From Paraburkholderia franconis (lineage in GTDB: Bacteria; Pseudomonadota; Gammaproteobacteria; Burkholderiales; Burkholderiaceae), in the NCBI RefSeq assembly GCF_009362735.1, contig NZ_WHNP01000009.1:62001-126000 (forward strand): a DNA stretch of 64,000 bases, read 5' to 3'. Under the pieces are notes generated by a model. The model did not search any database, was not told where the DNA came from, and was given only the letters and a program-made list of their open reading frames with translations. Positions 1 to 7,721 of this stretch are shown here, piece after piece. How positions within the stretch are numbered: position 1 is the stretch's first letter; each line of letters starts with the position of its first letter. The translations under genes and the position numbers were made by a program.

Positions 1-2
1 TC

Positions 3-566
3 CGTCAGAGTGCTATAGCTCAGCGAAGCCGCGCGAAGCTCGGTATAGACGGCCCGCTCGCGCTCTTCATGGGAAGCGCTCATGGCCCGAATGCCGACGC
101 CGCGCGTGTCATTTTCGAGGCCGCTGCCCACCTTCCGCATGTGCAATTCCTGCTGCTCGGCTCCGTGTGCGACATGGTTTCGCGCTGGGACCGACCGGGC
201 AACATCGGGCTCGCCGGCGTTATTAGCGAGGTCGAAAAGCATTGCTGGCTGGAAGTGGCGGACATGGGTCTGAATCCGGTGGTGTCCGGCTCGGGTACCA
301 ACTTGAAGCTGATCGAGTACGCTGCGGCGGGCTTGCCGATCGTCAGCACCGCATTCGGAGCGCGCGGAGCGGGTTTTAGAGCGGGGCGGGACTATATTGA
401 TGCCGGAGAAGCCGCGTTTGCCGAAGGTATCGCCGAGATGCTGCGACTCGACGAAACGGCCCGCGATGCAATGATTCGCGAGGCGCGTTCCCACGTCGAA
501 AAAGAAGCCAACTGGCCGCTGATAGCCCGAGCCTACGCGGGCAGGCTGAAGAATCTGGTCTGTTGA
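3..566 (+). CDS. Glycosyltransferase, C-terminal part (5' end outside window)
   Basis: The reading frame is open to the left edge of the window, so the N-terminal acceptor-binding half is missing. What remains is the GT-B donor-binding half of a GT4-like (group 1) glycosyltransferase. It shows a GSAHGPN phosphate-loop-like turn, then LNPVVSGSGTNLKLIEYAAAGLPIVST, the usual E-x7-E-like nucleotide-sugar segment, and a C-terminal amphipathic tail. It would transfer a sugar from an activated donor during surface-polysaccharide assembly. The second glycosyltransferase and the ManC-type gene downstream support an exopolysaccharide or O-antigen role. The donor and acceptor sugars cannot be read from the sequence. 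Confidence 0.85.
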   Translation, partial: RQSAIAQRSRAKLGIDGPLALFMGSAHGPNADAARVIFEAAAHLPHVQFLLLGSVCDMVSRWDRPGNIGLAGVISEVEKHCWLEVADMGLNPVVSGSGTNLKLIEYAAAGLPIVSTAFGARGAGFRAGRDYIDAGEAAFAEGIAEMLRLDETARDAMIREARSHVEKEANWPLIARAYAGRLKNLVC

Positions 567-599
567 GTGACGAGGCGTGGCAGGAGCCACGCCCTCAAC
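562..599 (+). terminator. Terminator-like hairpin after the first glycosyltransferase
   Basis: A perfect 8-bp stem GGCGTGGC/GCCACGCC with loop AGGA is extended, after an internal bulge, by GTTGAG/CTCAAC. It begins inside the stop codon region of the glycosyltransferase. There is no T-tract, so it may be a weak or Rho-assisted terminator, or a 3' mRNA-stabilising hairpin. Confidence 0.5.
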
Positions 600-626
600 G
601 ATATAGAGCCGCGCGAGAAAAAGGTC

Positions 627-860
627 TTAAAGGAACAGGTGGCCAACGGACGCGAGCCCGTCTGGCTGACCGGTCAGCGTAAGCTCCACTGTGCCCGTAT
701 GTACGGCAAGCTGCGCATGATCCGGTCCCGTCACTTCGCGGAGCAAGCCGTCAACCAGGTCATACGACTGGTCAAGAAAACCAAGTGCTTCATGGCACAG
801 CGAACTCTCGGGGGCACCGGACGTCGTGTGCGCTTTTGTCGGGGGAGTTTGTTGGGACAT
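627..860 (-). CDS. Small hypothetical protein (77 aa)
   Basis: Not recognised. An ATG-initiated frame of 77 codons lies between the glycosyltransferase and the outer-membrane barrel gene, on the same strand as the barrel gene and downstream of it. The protein is acidic and ordinary in composition (for example HEALGFLDQSYDLVDGLL), unlike the Arg/Ala-rich shadow frames typical of this GC-rich DNA. It has no signal peptide or membrane segment. A clear Shine-Dalgarno sequence is lacking. Apart from this frame the 567-915 interval holds only the hairpin noted above. Confidence 0.4.
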   Translation of the reverse strand: MSQQTPPTKAHTTSGAPESSLCHEALGFLDQSYDLVDGLLREVTGPDHAQLAVHTGTVELTLTGQPDGLASVGHLFL

Positions 861-915
861 GGCAGAGCCTGTAAAGTTCGAAGCCGCAGTGTAGCGCAAT
901 GAACGCATGTTGGAA

Positions 916-2199
916 TCAGTATTTCCATGACAAACCCACCGATGCGCTGCGAACCGTGTACGAGAAAATCGGAATCGAATCCGCGACTCGCTGTACGGAC
1001 AATTGCGCGTAGGCAGACCAGGCATGCGACAAAGGATATACATAGCGAAGCGACGCAGAGCGTAGCGTCTGTTGCCGGGCTTCGTCGCCAAAAAAGATGG
1101 GATCATACGACGACGCATCCGTTTGGGTGCGTTGCTGATAGATCGCCTCGAGGCGTCCCCGACGCCGCATGTCATAGTCGAGTTCGAAATAGGTCGAGTA
1201 GCCATGACGGCTACCACCGGGGCGGCCATTGTGCTCACGGTCCCACGAAGGACCGATCAGGAACAGCAGCGTCGTTCGCTCGCCAACCCGCGCATTGAGT
1301 GCCGCTCGCGGTTCAACGCGCAGCGCGTTATACATCGAGTTGCCCGGATAGACGGTATCGTCGACAGTCAGATCGATACCCGCACGGGCGATCAGGCCCG
1401 TTAGCGTGACCACTGGCGACCAGTTGTTGGCATGCCATACGATATCGCGCTGATAGAGCTGCGTGCCAAGCCACAACACATCTGCGATCACCTCGTTACC
1501 CACTTGCCAGTGACCCAGCGAAGTCTGATGGGCGACACCGAGTGTCGCAACGCGCTGGTCGTACGCATGGTCGCGGCGATATTGGCGGCTCGCGAAGCCT
1601 GCGATCAGGCTGCTGTTTGGAACGCCAGGAATCGGCAGCCCGCCCTGCAGCGACGATTCGAGATATTGGTCACCGCGCGCGAGGCTCGATGGAGCCAGCA
1701 CCAGTGAATCGATCGGCGCACCCGATGCGAACGTCACGAGCGAGCTAGAGGGCCCGAAGTTCGCGTTCGACGTAACACCGACGCCGAGCGAGGCAGCCGC
1801 TTGCGGGCGCCTGACGTTCTGCACGCAAGGGTTGTCGCGATAGAACACGATCAGCTTCTGAATAGGTGCAGGCACGGCGAATCGCTCTTCGATGCGTGCA
1901 AGCGTTTGCCGCGTCAGGTCTCGCTCGCCGAGCTGGCAATAGAGGAGCGCGACGTCCAGCAGCGCACCGGCTTCGCGCGGGTCACGGCGGACGAGTTCGT
2001 TCAGCAATTCGATGGCCATCTCGCGGTCGCCGCTTTCGATTGCCGCTTGTGCTTGTGCGCGCAGATCGTCGTTGACGATCTGATCGAGCGACGCATCCGT
2101 CATTTGCGCATGCGCCGTGACCGAGAGCAGGGCCAGCGCGCCCGCCATACAGATGCCGCGGCACGACCGCGCGAAGAAACAAAGGAGAGAACGGATCAT
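916..2199 (-). CDS. TPR plus outer-membrane beta-barrel protein, Slam-like (DUF560-type)
   Basis: The N-terminal signal peptide ends at a typical AHA/Q site near residue 31. Residues about 35-110 form two or three tetratricopeptide-like helical repeats (ALLDVALLYCQLGERDLTRQ). From about residue 135 to the end the protein is a long run of alternating beta strands with aromatic girdle residues, finishing in SVGLSWKY with a C-terminal aromatic as outer-membrane barrels do. TPR followed by a 12-16-stranded barrel is the architecture of surface lipoprotein assembly modifiers (Slam). The barrel opens with a VTSNANFGPSS segment resembling their conserved SN-N turn. It is the last gene of a fecR-cyclase-barrel operon, 18 bp after the cyclase. 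Assignment to Slam is inference; another TPR-barrel porin is possible. Confidence 0.65.
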   Translation of the reverse strand: MIRSLLCFFARSCRGICMAGALALLSVTAHAQMTDASLDQIVNDDLRAQAQAAIESGDREMAIELLNELVRRDPREAGALLDVALLYCQLGERDLTRQTLARIEERFAVPAPIQKLIVFYRDNPCVQNVRRPQAAASLGVGVTSNANFGPSSSLVTFASGAPIDSLVLAPSSLARGDQYLESSLQGGLPIPGVPNSSLIAGFASRQYRRDHAYDQRVATLGVAHQTSLGHWQVGNEVIADVLWLGTQLYQRDIVWHANNWSPVVTLTGLIARAGIDLTVDDTVYPGNSMYNALRVEPRAALNARVGERTTLLFLIGPSWDREHNGRPGGSRHGYSTYFELDYDMRRRGRLEAIYQQRTQTDASSYDPIFFGDEARQQTLRSASLRYVYPLSHAWSAYAQLSVQRVADSIPIFSYTVRSASVGLSWKY

Positions 2200-2217
2200 C
2201 TGTGTGAACAGGCTCTC

Positions 2218-4086
2218 TCAACCGTGTTTCGCGAGGACGGCCGTGTCCTCACTGAGTACATACAGCATTTCAGGGGCGACTCGTCCTCGCAGCGTCGCTT
2301 GCGCATACGGGCGCAAATTGTGGCGTGTCACGGCTTTCGCCGTTTCCTCTCCGACCAGCAGATCGGTGCCTGCAACCTTTGCGTAATCCTGCAGGCGGGA
2401 CGCCACGTTGATCGCGTCGCCAATGGCCGTGTAGGACTGACGCGTCGTCGAGCCGAGTTCGCCCACCACCGCGCTGCCTGTGTTGATGCCGATGCGCGCG
2501 CGTACCATCTGGCCGGCGAGAAGCGGCTCTTGGGCGTTGTTGAGCGCTTTCAGCTCCTCGAGCATCGCGAGTGCGCAGTCCATTGCGCGGTCCGGGTGAT
2601 CGGCCTGTTCGAGCGGCGCTCCCCAGAAAGCCATGATCGCGTCACCGATGTATTTGTCGAGCGTGCCTTCCGTGTCACGGACGCAGCAAGTCAACCGTGT
2701 GAGGACAAGTTCGGTCATCGCGACCAGTTGCTCAGGGGTCATCTGCTCGGCGAGCCTGGTATAGCCCTCGATGTCGACGAACAGTACGGAAATGTGCCGA
2801 CGCTCGGGCTGGAACGCTGTGAGCCCATGACGGCGCACGATTTCGCGCACCACGGTCGGCGGCAAATAGCGACTGAAACGCTGCTCGAACGAGCGGAGCG
2901 TTGCCTGCGATGAAATCCACTCGACGGGCGCCTGAACGATGATGAACATCGCGACCGGCACGAGCGGCAGAGCAATCAGGTCCGCTGCGACGAGAGGCGT
3001 CAGCAGCGCGACGGCAAGCCATGCGGAGATGGTCATGACGAGTGCGAGCAACGTGGTCAGTGCGCGTGAGCGCCTGAAGAGCACCGCAAACAGCACGATC
3101 GTGACCGCCGTCCACGCGAGCGGCAGCAGCGCCGAGCCGCTTGCATATGTGCCGCCCATCTGCGCATCGAGAAGCCATGTCAGCATCTCGGCGTGCACAA
3201 CGGCCGCCGGCAGCCATGCGTCGACGGGTGTCGCGATATGGTCGGTCAGGCCAAGCGCCGACGATCCGACTATCACATAGCGTTCGCGCAACAGATCGAC
3301 GGGCGCAGCCCCCGTCAGCACCTGAAGTGCCGGGATGGCATCGAACGACTGGCTGCCGTGACGGAATGGGATGCGAACAGTACCTCGCGAATCGACAGGT
3401 AATGAGGCGACCGACTGGCCGTGCGACGGCACGTGATCGGCGCAATGCAACATCTGCCATCCGAACATCGGATAGAGGGTCCCCGCATAACGGATGACGG
3501 GCGGCATGGCACGCACGACGCCATCGAACTCCGCAATTGGCGTAACGTGTCCCGTGCAAACAGCGGGATCTTCAAAGAAGTTGCCGACGAAGCCCGTTGC
3601 GACGGGTGGGTTCCACGGAACGGTAACCGGATCGCGCGGCGCCCCCACATGTCCCGCTCGAGCGGCGACCCGATTGTGCGACAGGTCGAATGCCTGCGCG
3701 AATACGAGCGGATAATGCCTCGCGATCGTCAGCAGCGCCTCGTCGTCCTTTGGATTCGACGCTTCGGGAAACAGGATATCGAGTCCGACGGTCTTCGCGT
3801 GAAATCGATCGAACAGCGTCTGAGCGAGACGCGCAATGAGCGCGCGAGGCCACGGCCACGGACCGATGACATCGAGCGAATGCTCGTCGATATCGACCAG
3901 CGTGACCCTGGTGTCGGGACGTTGCGCCTTCGTATGTCCCTGACGCCAGTCGTCGAGCGTGAATGCGAGACGTTCGTATGGTTCAGGTTGCCAGCCCGTG
4001 GCTAGCAGCACCGAGAGCAGCGCTGTCAATCCGAAAATCGCAAGGCGAACACAGTCGAGTCTCGAGGGGCGTGCTATCGCGCCCAC
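2218..4086 (-). CDS. CHASE2-domain class III adenylate/guanylate cyclase
   Basis: The protein has an N-terminal membrane anchor (about 13-31), a periplasmic CHASE2 sensor (about 35-310, with VDIDEHSL, GPWPWPRALI and GLDILFPEA), three transmembrane helices (about 318-385) and a cytoplasmic class III cyclase domain (about 430-610). Catalytic residues are present: metal-binding D438 (VDIEGYT) and D482 (DKYIGDAIMAF), purine-contacting K478, and transition-state N560 and R564 (GDAINVASRL). The position before Tyr in SYTAIGD is Ser551 rather than the usual Asp, so ATP versus GTP cannot be settled by that residue. Its start overlaps the end of the fecR gene by 13 bp, which indicates translational coupling. 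With a CRP-type regulator next door, cAMP is the likely product. Confidence 0.9.
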   Translation of the reverse strand: MGAIARPSRLDCVRLAIFGLTALLSVLLATGWQPEPYERLAFTLDDWRQGHTKAQRPDTRVTLVDIDEHSLDVIGPWPWPRALIARLAQTLFDRFHAKTVGLDILFPEASNPKDDEALLTIARHYPLVFAQAFDLSHNRVAARAGHVGAPRDPVTVPWNPPVATGFVGNFFEDPAVCTGHVTPIAEFDGVVRAMPPVIRYAGTLYPMFGWQMLHCADHVPSHGQSVASLPVDSRGTVRIPFRHGSQSFDAIPALQVLTGAAPVDLLRERYVIVGSSALGLTDHIATPVDAWLPAAVVHAEMLTWLLDAQMGGTYASGSALLPLAWTAVTIVLFAVLFRRSRALTTLLALVMTISAWLAVALLTPLVAADLIALPLVPVAMFIIVQAPVEWISSQATLRSFEQRFSRYLPPTVVREIVRRHGLTAFQPERRHISVLFVDIEGYTRLAEQMTPEQLVAMTELVLTRLTCCVRDTEGTLDKYIGDAIMAFWGAPLEQADHPDRAMDCALAMLEELKALNNAQEPLLAGQMVRARIGINTGSAVVGELGSTTRQSYTAIGDAINVASRLQDYAKVAGTDLLVGEETAKAVTRHNLRPYAQATLRGRVAPEMLYVLSEDTAVLAKHG

Positions 4087-5444
4087 TGTGTTGCTCCAAC
4101 TGCCATCGTCTTCGAATCGATGCTTTGCAGGAACAGATACCCCGCCTGAGTAGCCGTCTTTCCGGCGAGCGCGCCGTGGATGGATGCCGGAGAGCCGTAA
4201 TCGCTCGTCAGGATCCCGTCATTGCCGATCGCGCCACGCCCCACGATCGAATGCGTGCTTTCACTGGCGTTCAGGTCGAGCCGGGTCGTGAAGGCGCGCT
4301 TCCCGAAGTCGATGGAAAGGCTTGCGTTCGAGATCGTGCCGGGCACGGCCGTGCCTGCCGCCGCATTCACAAGGTAGGCGGCGGATTTCTGCAGCCCGAA
4401 TTCGAACACACCCTGGGCGGGCATGACCATGTCGGGCTGCGGCGTGCGCGTCATCGCGAACAGCATATTGATGTCAACCCGTTGACTGCCTTGCTGGAGC
4501 AAGGCGTCAAGCGTGGTATCGGCGGGTTGCGATGCGAGCGGTGCAAAGCGACCCCAAAAGACCTGTTGCGCTTCAGGCTTCGGCGGCGGTGCAGGTACAG
4601 ACGGCGCCGGCGTAGGATCGGGCGCGGGCACGGGAGCAGGGGTGACTGTGCGCGGTGTCTGCTCAGGAATGGCATGCATGAACTGAAGTTCGAGCGGGGC
4701 GACGCCGACACCGCCTTGCGTTTGCTCAGTGGCCGAGCGGGCCGCATTGTCCTCGCTTTTCTGTGTCGCTGCTCCTTGCGGTGAAATGACTGGCAGCCGG
4801 TTTTCGACCAGCAACGGGTGCGTGCTGCCACGATCGACCTGCAGCATCGTATTCGCTTGATCGGCAAACAGCTGCGCGGCGGCTGGGCCTTCGCATGGTC
4901 CGCTGCCGGATGACAGACAACTGTCGCCGAGCGGCGTCATCACGATACCGCCGCTACGTACATCGGCGCGTGTCGTATCAGCCGTGGTGAAGACAGAAAA
5001 GTCCGTGCCGCGTACGCCGAGCGCTGCGACGGGTGTATTGAGCCGATAGTGATCGCGCGCGGCCTGTGCGCCTTGACCGGAAACCTCGCGCATCGTTCCC
5101 TTATGCAGCACGAGCTTGATCACAGACTGTTTCGGTGCGGCAGCGTCGTATTGAAAGCGCTCGAATGTCAGCGAAGAGTCGGGACGCACGCTGATGAAGC
5201 CGTGATCGACAGTCGCGATGTAGACGTAACCGTCCGCCCCCGTTTCGATCGTGTCTCCCTGGGAGATCGTTGCATCCTGCGCGATCGGGGAACTTTGTCG
5301 TGCGCTGAGAATGCGCGCGCTTCCCACCACTGCAACTGCGTGGCCAACGATGCTATCTATCTTTTCCGTGCCTTGAGCGATCCCGGTCGTGCATGCAACC
5401 GACAGCGCAAGTGCCACCACTCTCAGATCAAAGCGTGCGCGCAT
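4074..5444 (-). CDS. FecR-domain secreted protein with C-terminal barrel-like domain
   Basis: The chosen ATG gives an Arg-rich n-region and hydrophobic core ending VACTTGIAQG. Either signal peptidase I cleaves after AQ, or the Cys is lipidated through a poor lipobox (SVAC). A TTG 51 nt upstream is also in frame but lies upstream of the transcription start predicted from the CRP boxes. Residues about 60-180 are a FecR domain (GDTIETGADGYVYIA, LNTPVAALGVRGTDF). A Pro-rich linker follows (PAPVPAPDPTPAPSVPAPPP). The last 150 residues have an ASLSIDFGKRAFTTRLDL, GNDGILTSDY, IHGALAGKTATQAGYLFLQ pattern resembling the eight-stranded barrels of TbpB-like proteins. It is the first gene of the operon. 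The role is unknown; it may be the extracytoplasmic partner or cargo of the barrel protein. Confidence 0.75.
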   Translation of the reverse strand: MRARFDLRVVALALSVACTTGIAQGTEKIDSIVGHAVAVVGSARILSARQSSPIAQDATISQGDTIETGADGYVYIATVDHGFISVRPDSSLTFERFQYDAAAPKQSVIKLVLHKGTMREVSGQGAQAARDHYRLNTPVAALGVRGTDFSVFTTADTTRADVRSGGIVMTPLGDSCLSSGSGPCEGPAAAQLFADQANTMLQVDRGSTHPLLVENRLPVISPQGAATQKSEDNAARSATEQTQGGVGVAPLELQFMHAIPEQTPRTVTPAPVPAPDPTPAPSVPAPPPKPEAQQVFWGRFAPLASQPADTTLDALLQQGSQRVDINMLFAMTRTPQPDMVMPAQGVFEFGLQKSAAYLVNAAAGTAVPGTISNASLSIDFGKRAFTTRLDLNASESTHSIVGRGAIGNDGILTSDYGSPASIHGALAGKTATQAGYLFLQSIDSKTMAVGATQWAR

Positions 5445-5495
5445 TTTGTTGTTGTGCTTTATATCGTGCCGGATAGCACGACTGGTCCTCTTCAA

Positions 5496-5501
5496 ATATT
5501 A
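5496..5501 (-). promoter_or_regulatory. Predicted -10 element of the fecR-cyclase-barrel operon
   Basis: On the minus strand this reads TAATAT. A start about 7 nt downstream would place the proximal CRP box at about -41, the class II activator position, and would leave a 5' leader of roughly 45 nt before the ATG chosen for the fecR gene. Confidence 0.4.
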
Positions 5502-5521
5502 ACCAGGTCAGGGTCGCGTTG

Positions 5522-5537
5522 TGTGATGGCCGTCACA
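5522..5537. promoter_or_regulatory. CRP-type operator 1 (perfect TGTGA-N6-TCACA)
   Basis: The sequence TGTGATGGCCGTCACA matches the CRP consensus half-sites exactly. It lies in the divergent promoter region between the fecR-cyclase operon and the CRP-family regulator gene, nearer the cyclase operon. Confidence 0.8.
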
Positions 5538-5561
5538 GAATCGATCGGGTTCGTTGATTAA

Positions 5562-5577
5562 TGTGATGGCCGTCACA
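5562..5577. promoter_or_regulatory. CRP-type operator 2 (identical to operator 1)
   Basis: A second identical TGTGATGGCCGTCACA, centred exactly 40 bp from the first, about four helical turns, so both face the same side of the DNA. A -10-like TATCGT at 5599-5604 would put this box near -41 of a rightward promoter for the regulator gene. A weaker inverted repeat, TGAC-N5-GTCA (5604-5616), lies further downstream. Confidence 0.8.
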
Positions 5578-5640
5578 GATGTTGCGGCGCTGTACCACTA
5601 TCGTGACGACGTGTCAGAGACCAGGCGCACATACTATTAA

Positions 5641-6417
5641 ATGTCGATCGAAGATAAAAAAACTGACGACGGAATGTTCAAGGCTATCGATCTCCTAAGG
5701 CGACAGAAGTTACTTCGCGATGTATCCGACGATGTAATTGAAGAAACCAGTCGCCATATTCGCTACCGGCGTTATAGCAAGCGGGATTTTGTCGTTCATA
5801 AGGGCGACGCAGGATCCGCACTGCTCCTGCTGATGTCGGGGCGACTCCAGGTTATCGCACTGTCCGAGGATGGACGTGAAGTCGGGCTCAATTTCGTCGA
5901 GCCCGGTGATTACTTCGGCGAGCTATCTATCATAGATGGTGGACCACGTTCGGCATCGATTATTGCGACGACGGAATCGGTGGTGGGGTTCTTGCCGAAA
6001 CCACAGGCGCAGGCGCTCTTCTACCGCAATCCGGCCGTCGTCGAAGCGCTTTTGCAGCGGCTATGCAGGACGATTCGTCAGGCATCGAACTATCGATCGA
6101 TGCTCGGCCTCACGCGCGCTTATGCACGCGTGTATTCCGTACTCGAAGCTTCGATGAAGAAGTCCACGGGCGACATGCTGACGATCGAAAACCTGCCGAA
6201 TCAGCAGGCGATTGCAATCATGGCCAACGTCAGTCGCGAAACGGTGTCACGGGCAATCCGGTCGCTCGTCGATGGCCGCGTCGTCGATCGCGACTACCGC
6301 AGACTCATCGTCCGCAACGTCGATTTACTTCGCAAACTCGCGCGCGGCGAGGCGGAGCTGCAACTGCGCAAGGACACATTGGAAGGTGGTGTGTCACGGG
6401 AGCAGAGTGCCGCGTGA
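5641..6417 (+). CDS. CRP/FNR-family cAMP-responsive transcription factor
   Basis: The cyclic-nucleotide-binding barrel spans about residues 20-140 and the winged helix-turn-helix about 150-230. The phosphate-binding cassette FGELSIIDGGPRSAS (92-106) keeps the Glu, Arg and Ser/Thr used by E. coli CRP to hold cAMP (E94, R103, S104). The recognition helix SRETVSRAIRSL (198-209) carries R199, E200 and R204, the same spacing CRP uses to read TGTGA. No Fe-S cysteines of the FNR type are seen. It is divergent from the cyclase operon, with two perfect CRP boxes between, so it probably controls both that operon and itself. No Shine-Dalgarno precedes the ATG, so the message may be leaderless or the start may be Met12. 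Confidence 0.9.
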   Translation: MSIEDKKTDDGMFKAIDLLRRQKLLRDVSDDVIEETSRHIRYRRYSKRDFVVHKGDAGSALLLLMSGRLQVIALSEDGREVGLNFVEPGDYFGELSIIDGGPRSASIIATTESVVGFLPKPQAQALFYRNPAVVEALLQRLCRTIRQASNYRSMLGLTRAYARVYSVLEASMKKSTGDMLTIENLPNQQAIAIMANVSRETVSRAIRSLVDGRVVDRDYRRLIVRNVDLLRKLARGEAELQLRKDTLEGGVSREQSAA

Positions 6418-6510
6418 AGCCGACAACTCTCTCGATGGACGGCTCAGGCCGATTTTTAAGCACCGTACGCTCGCGCTGACCGATTGAACGATCTGTCAGC
6501 AACTGGAATC

Positions 6511-7716
6511 ATGCGCGTCTTACATTTCTACCGAACCTATCTGCCCGATACCATCGGGGGCGCCGAGCAGTCGATATATCACTTGTGCCGCGCGGGCGCG
6601 GACATCGGTGTCAAGAACAAGATCTTTGCGCTCACACGCATCCGCGATGCCCAGCGGATCGTTCAACTGGAAGGACACGAGGTAGAACGGAGTTTCAACC
6701 GGATGACGTTTGCGTCCGTGGAGCTCTCATGGCGCGCGTTACGGGAATTTAGCAGGTTGGCGGCGCAGGCTGACGTCATCCACTACCATTTTCCCTGGCC
6801 GATGGCTGACATCGCGCATCTGGCTCGACGTATCAATCGCCCTTCAATCGTCACCTATCACGCGGACATCCAGAGGCAGAAACTGCTGCTCTCACTGTAC
6901 AGACCATTGATGCGCCGCTTTCTCGCAAGCGTGGACAGGATCGTTGCAACTTCACCCAACTACGTCGCGACTAGTGACGTGCTTCGAAAGCATCTAGACA
7001 AGGTCGAAGTCGTGCCGCTAGGTCTCGGACGCGCTTACTACCCGTCGCCCGATGAAGCGTTGATGCAGACATGGCGTGAACGTATCGGTACGCCATTCTT
7101 TTTGTTCGTTGGCGTGTTCCGTTACTACAAAGGTCTTCCCGTGCTGATCGAAGCAATGAAGCGTACGGGTTATCCCGTCGTATTCGTTGGCGACGGCCCT
7201 TTGGGTTCGAAAATCCGATCGCTCGCCATCGCGAAAGGCGTGACCAATGCTCATTTCACCGGGATGATACCCGAGGCCGACAAGGTCGCACTGGTCAAGC
7301 TCAGTCGGGCAATGGTTTTCCCGTCCCCGAACCGGGCAGAAGCATTTGGCATGTCACTGCTGGAAAGTGCGATGCTGGGCAAGCCAATGATTTCATGCGA
7401 AATCGGAACAGGCACGAGCTACGTGAATCTGCACGACGAAACAGGGCTTGTTGTCCCACCGAATGATCCTGATGCACTCGCGGACGCAATGCGACGCCTG
7501 TGGGAAGACGATTGCGCTGTCGAACAGATGGGACGTCGCGCTGCATTGCGATTCGAGGACCAGTTCAGCGCACATCGTACCGCGCAAAGTTACCGGCGCA
7601 TATATGAAGCCGTGCTCGCAGAGCGCGCGGTGACAAACTTTGCAGCAGTCCCGAACCAACGACAACTGACAAGACTTCATGCTACGCCATCCGACGTGGC
7701 AACCGAGAGGCAATAG
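6511..7716 (+). CDS. Glycosyltransferase family 4 (group 1)
   Basis: A complete GT-B fold enzyme of about 400 residues. The N-terminal domain opens with MRVLHFYRTYLPDTIGGAEQ, the GG loop typical of GT4 enzymes, and contains DVIHYHFPW and SIVTYHADIQR. The C-terminal donor-binding domain has FLFVGVFRYYKGLPVLIEA, VFVGDGPLGS and the E-x7-E-like EAFGMSLLESAMLGKP. The ATG used here begins the conserved domain; a TTG 27 nt upstream is the alternative. It lies 5 bp before the ManC-type gene, so the two are co-transcribed. A mannosyltransferase using the GDP-mannose made by its neighbour is plausible but not proven. Confidence 0.9.
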   Translation: MRVLHFYRTYLPDTIGGAEQSIYHLCRAGADIGVKNKIFALTRIRDAQRIVQLEGHEVERSFNRMTFASVELSWRALREFSRLAAQADVIHYHFPWPMADIAHLARRINRPSIVTYHADIQRQKLLLSLYRPLMRRFLASVDRIVATSPNYVATSDVLRKHLDKVEVVPLGLGRAYYPSPDEALMQTWRERIGTPFFLFVGVFRYYKGLPVLIEAMKRTGYPVVFVGDGPLGSKIRSLAIAKGVTNAHFTGMIPEADKVALVKLSRAMVFPSPNRAEAFGMSLLESAMLGKPMISCEIGTGTSYVNLHDETGLVVPPNDPDALADAMRRLWEDDCAVEQMGRRAALRFEDQFSAHRTAQSYRRIYEAVLAERAVTNFAAVPNQRQLTRLHATPSDVATERQ

Positions 7717-7721
7717 CAATC

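Noticed and set aside
1801..2913. Plus-strand frame of 370 codons opposite the barrel and cyclase genes
   Set aside because: Shadow of the cyclase operon; no recognisable domain or start signal.
5604..5616. TGAC-N5-GTCA as a third CRP box
   Set aside because: Half-site spacing differs from TGTGA-N6-TCACA by one base and the outer bases do not match; at most a weak auxiliary site.
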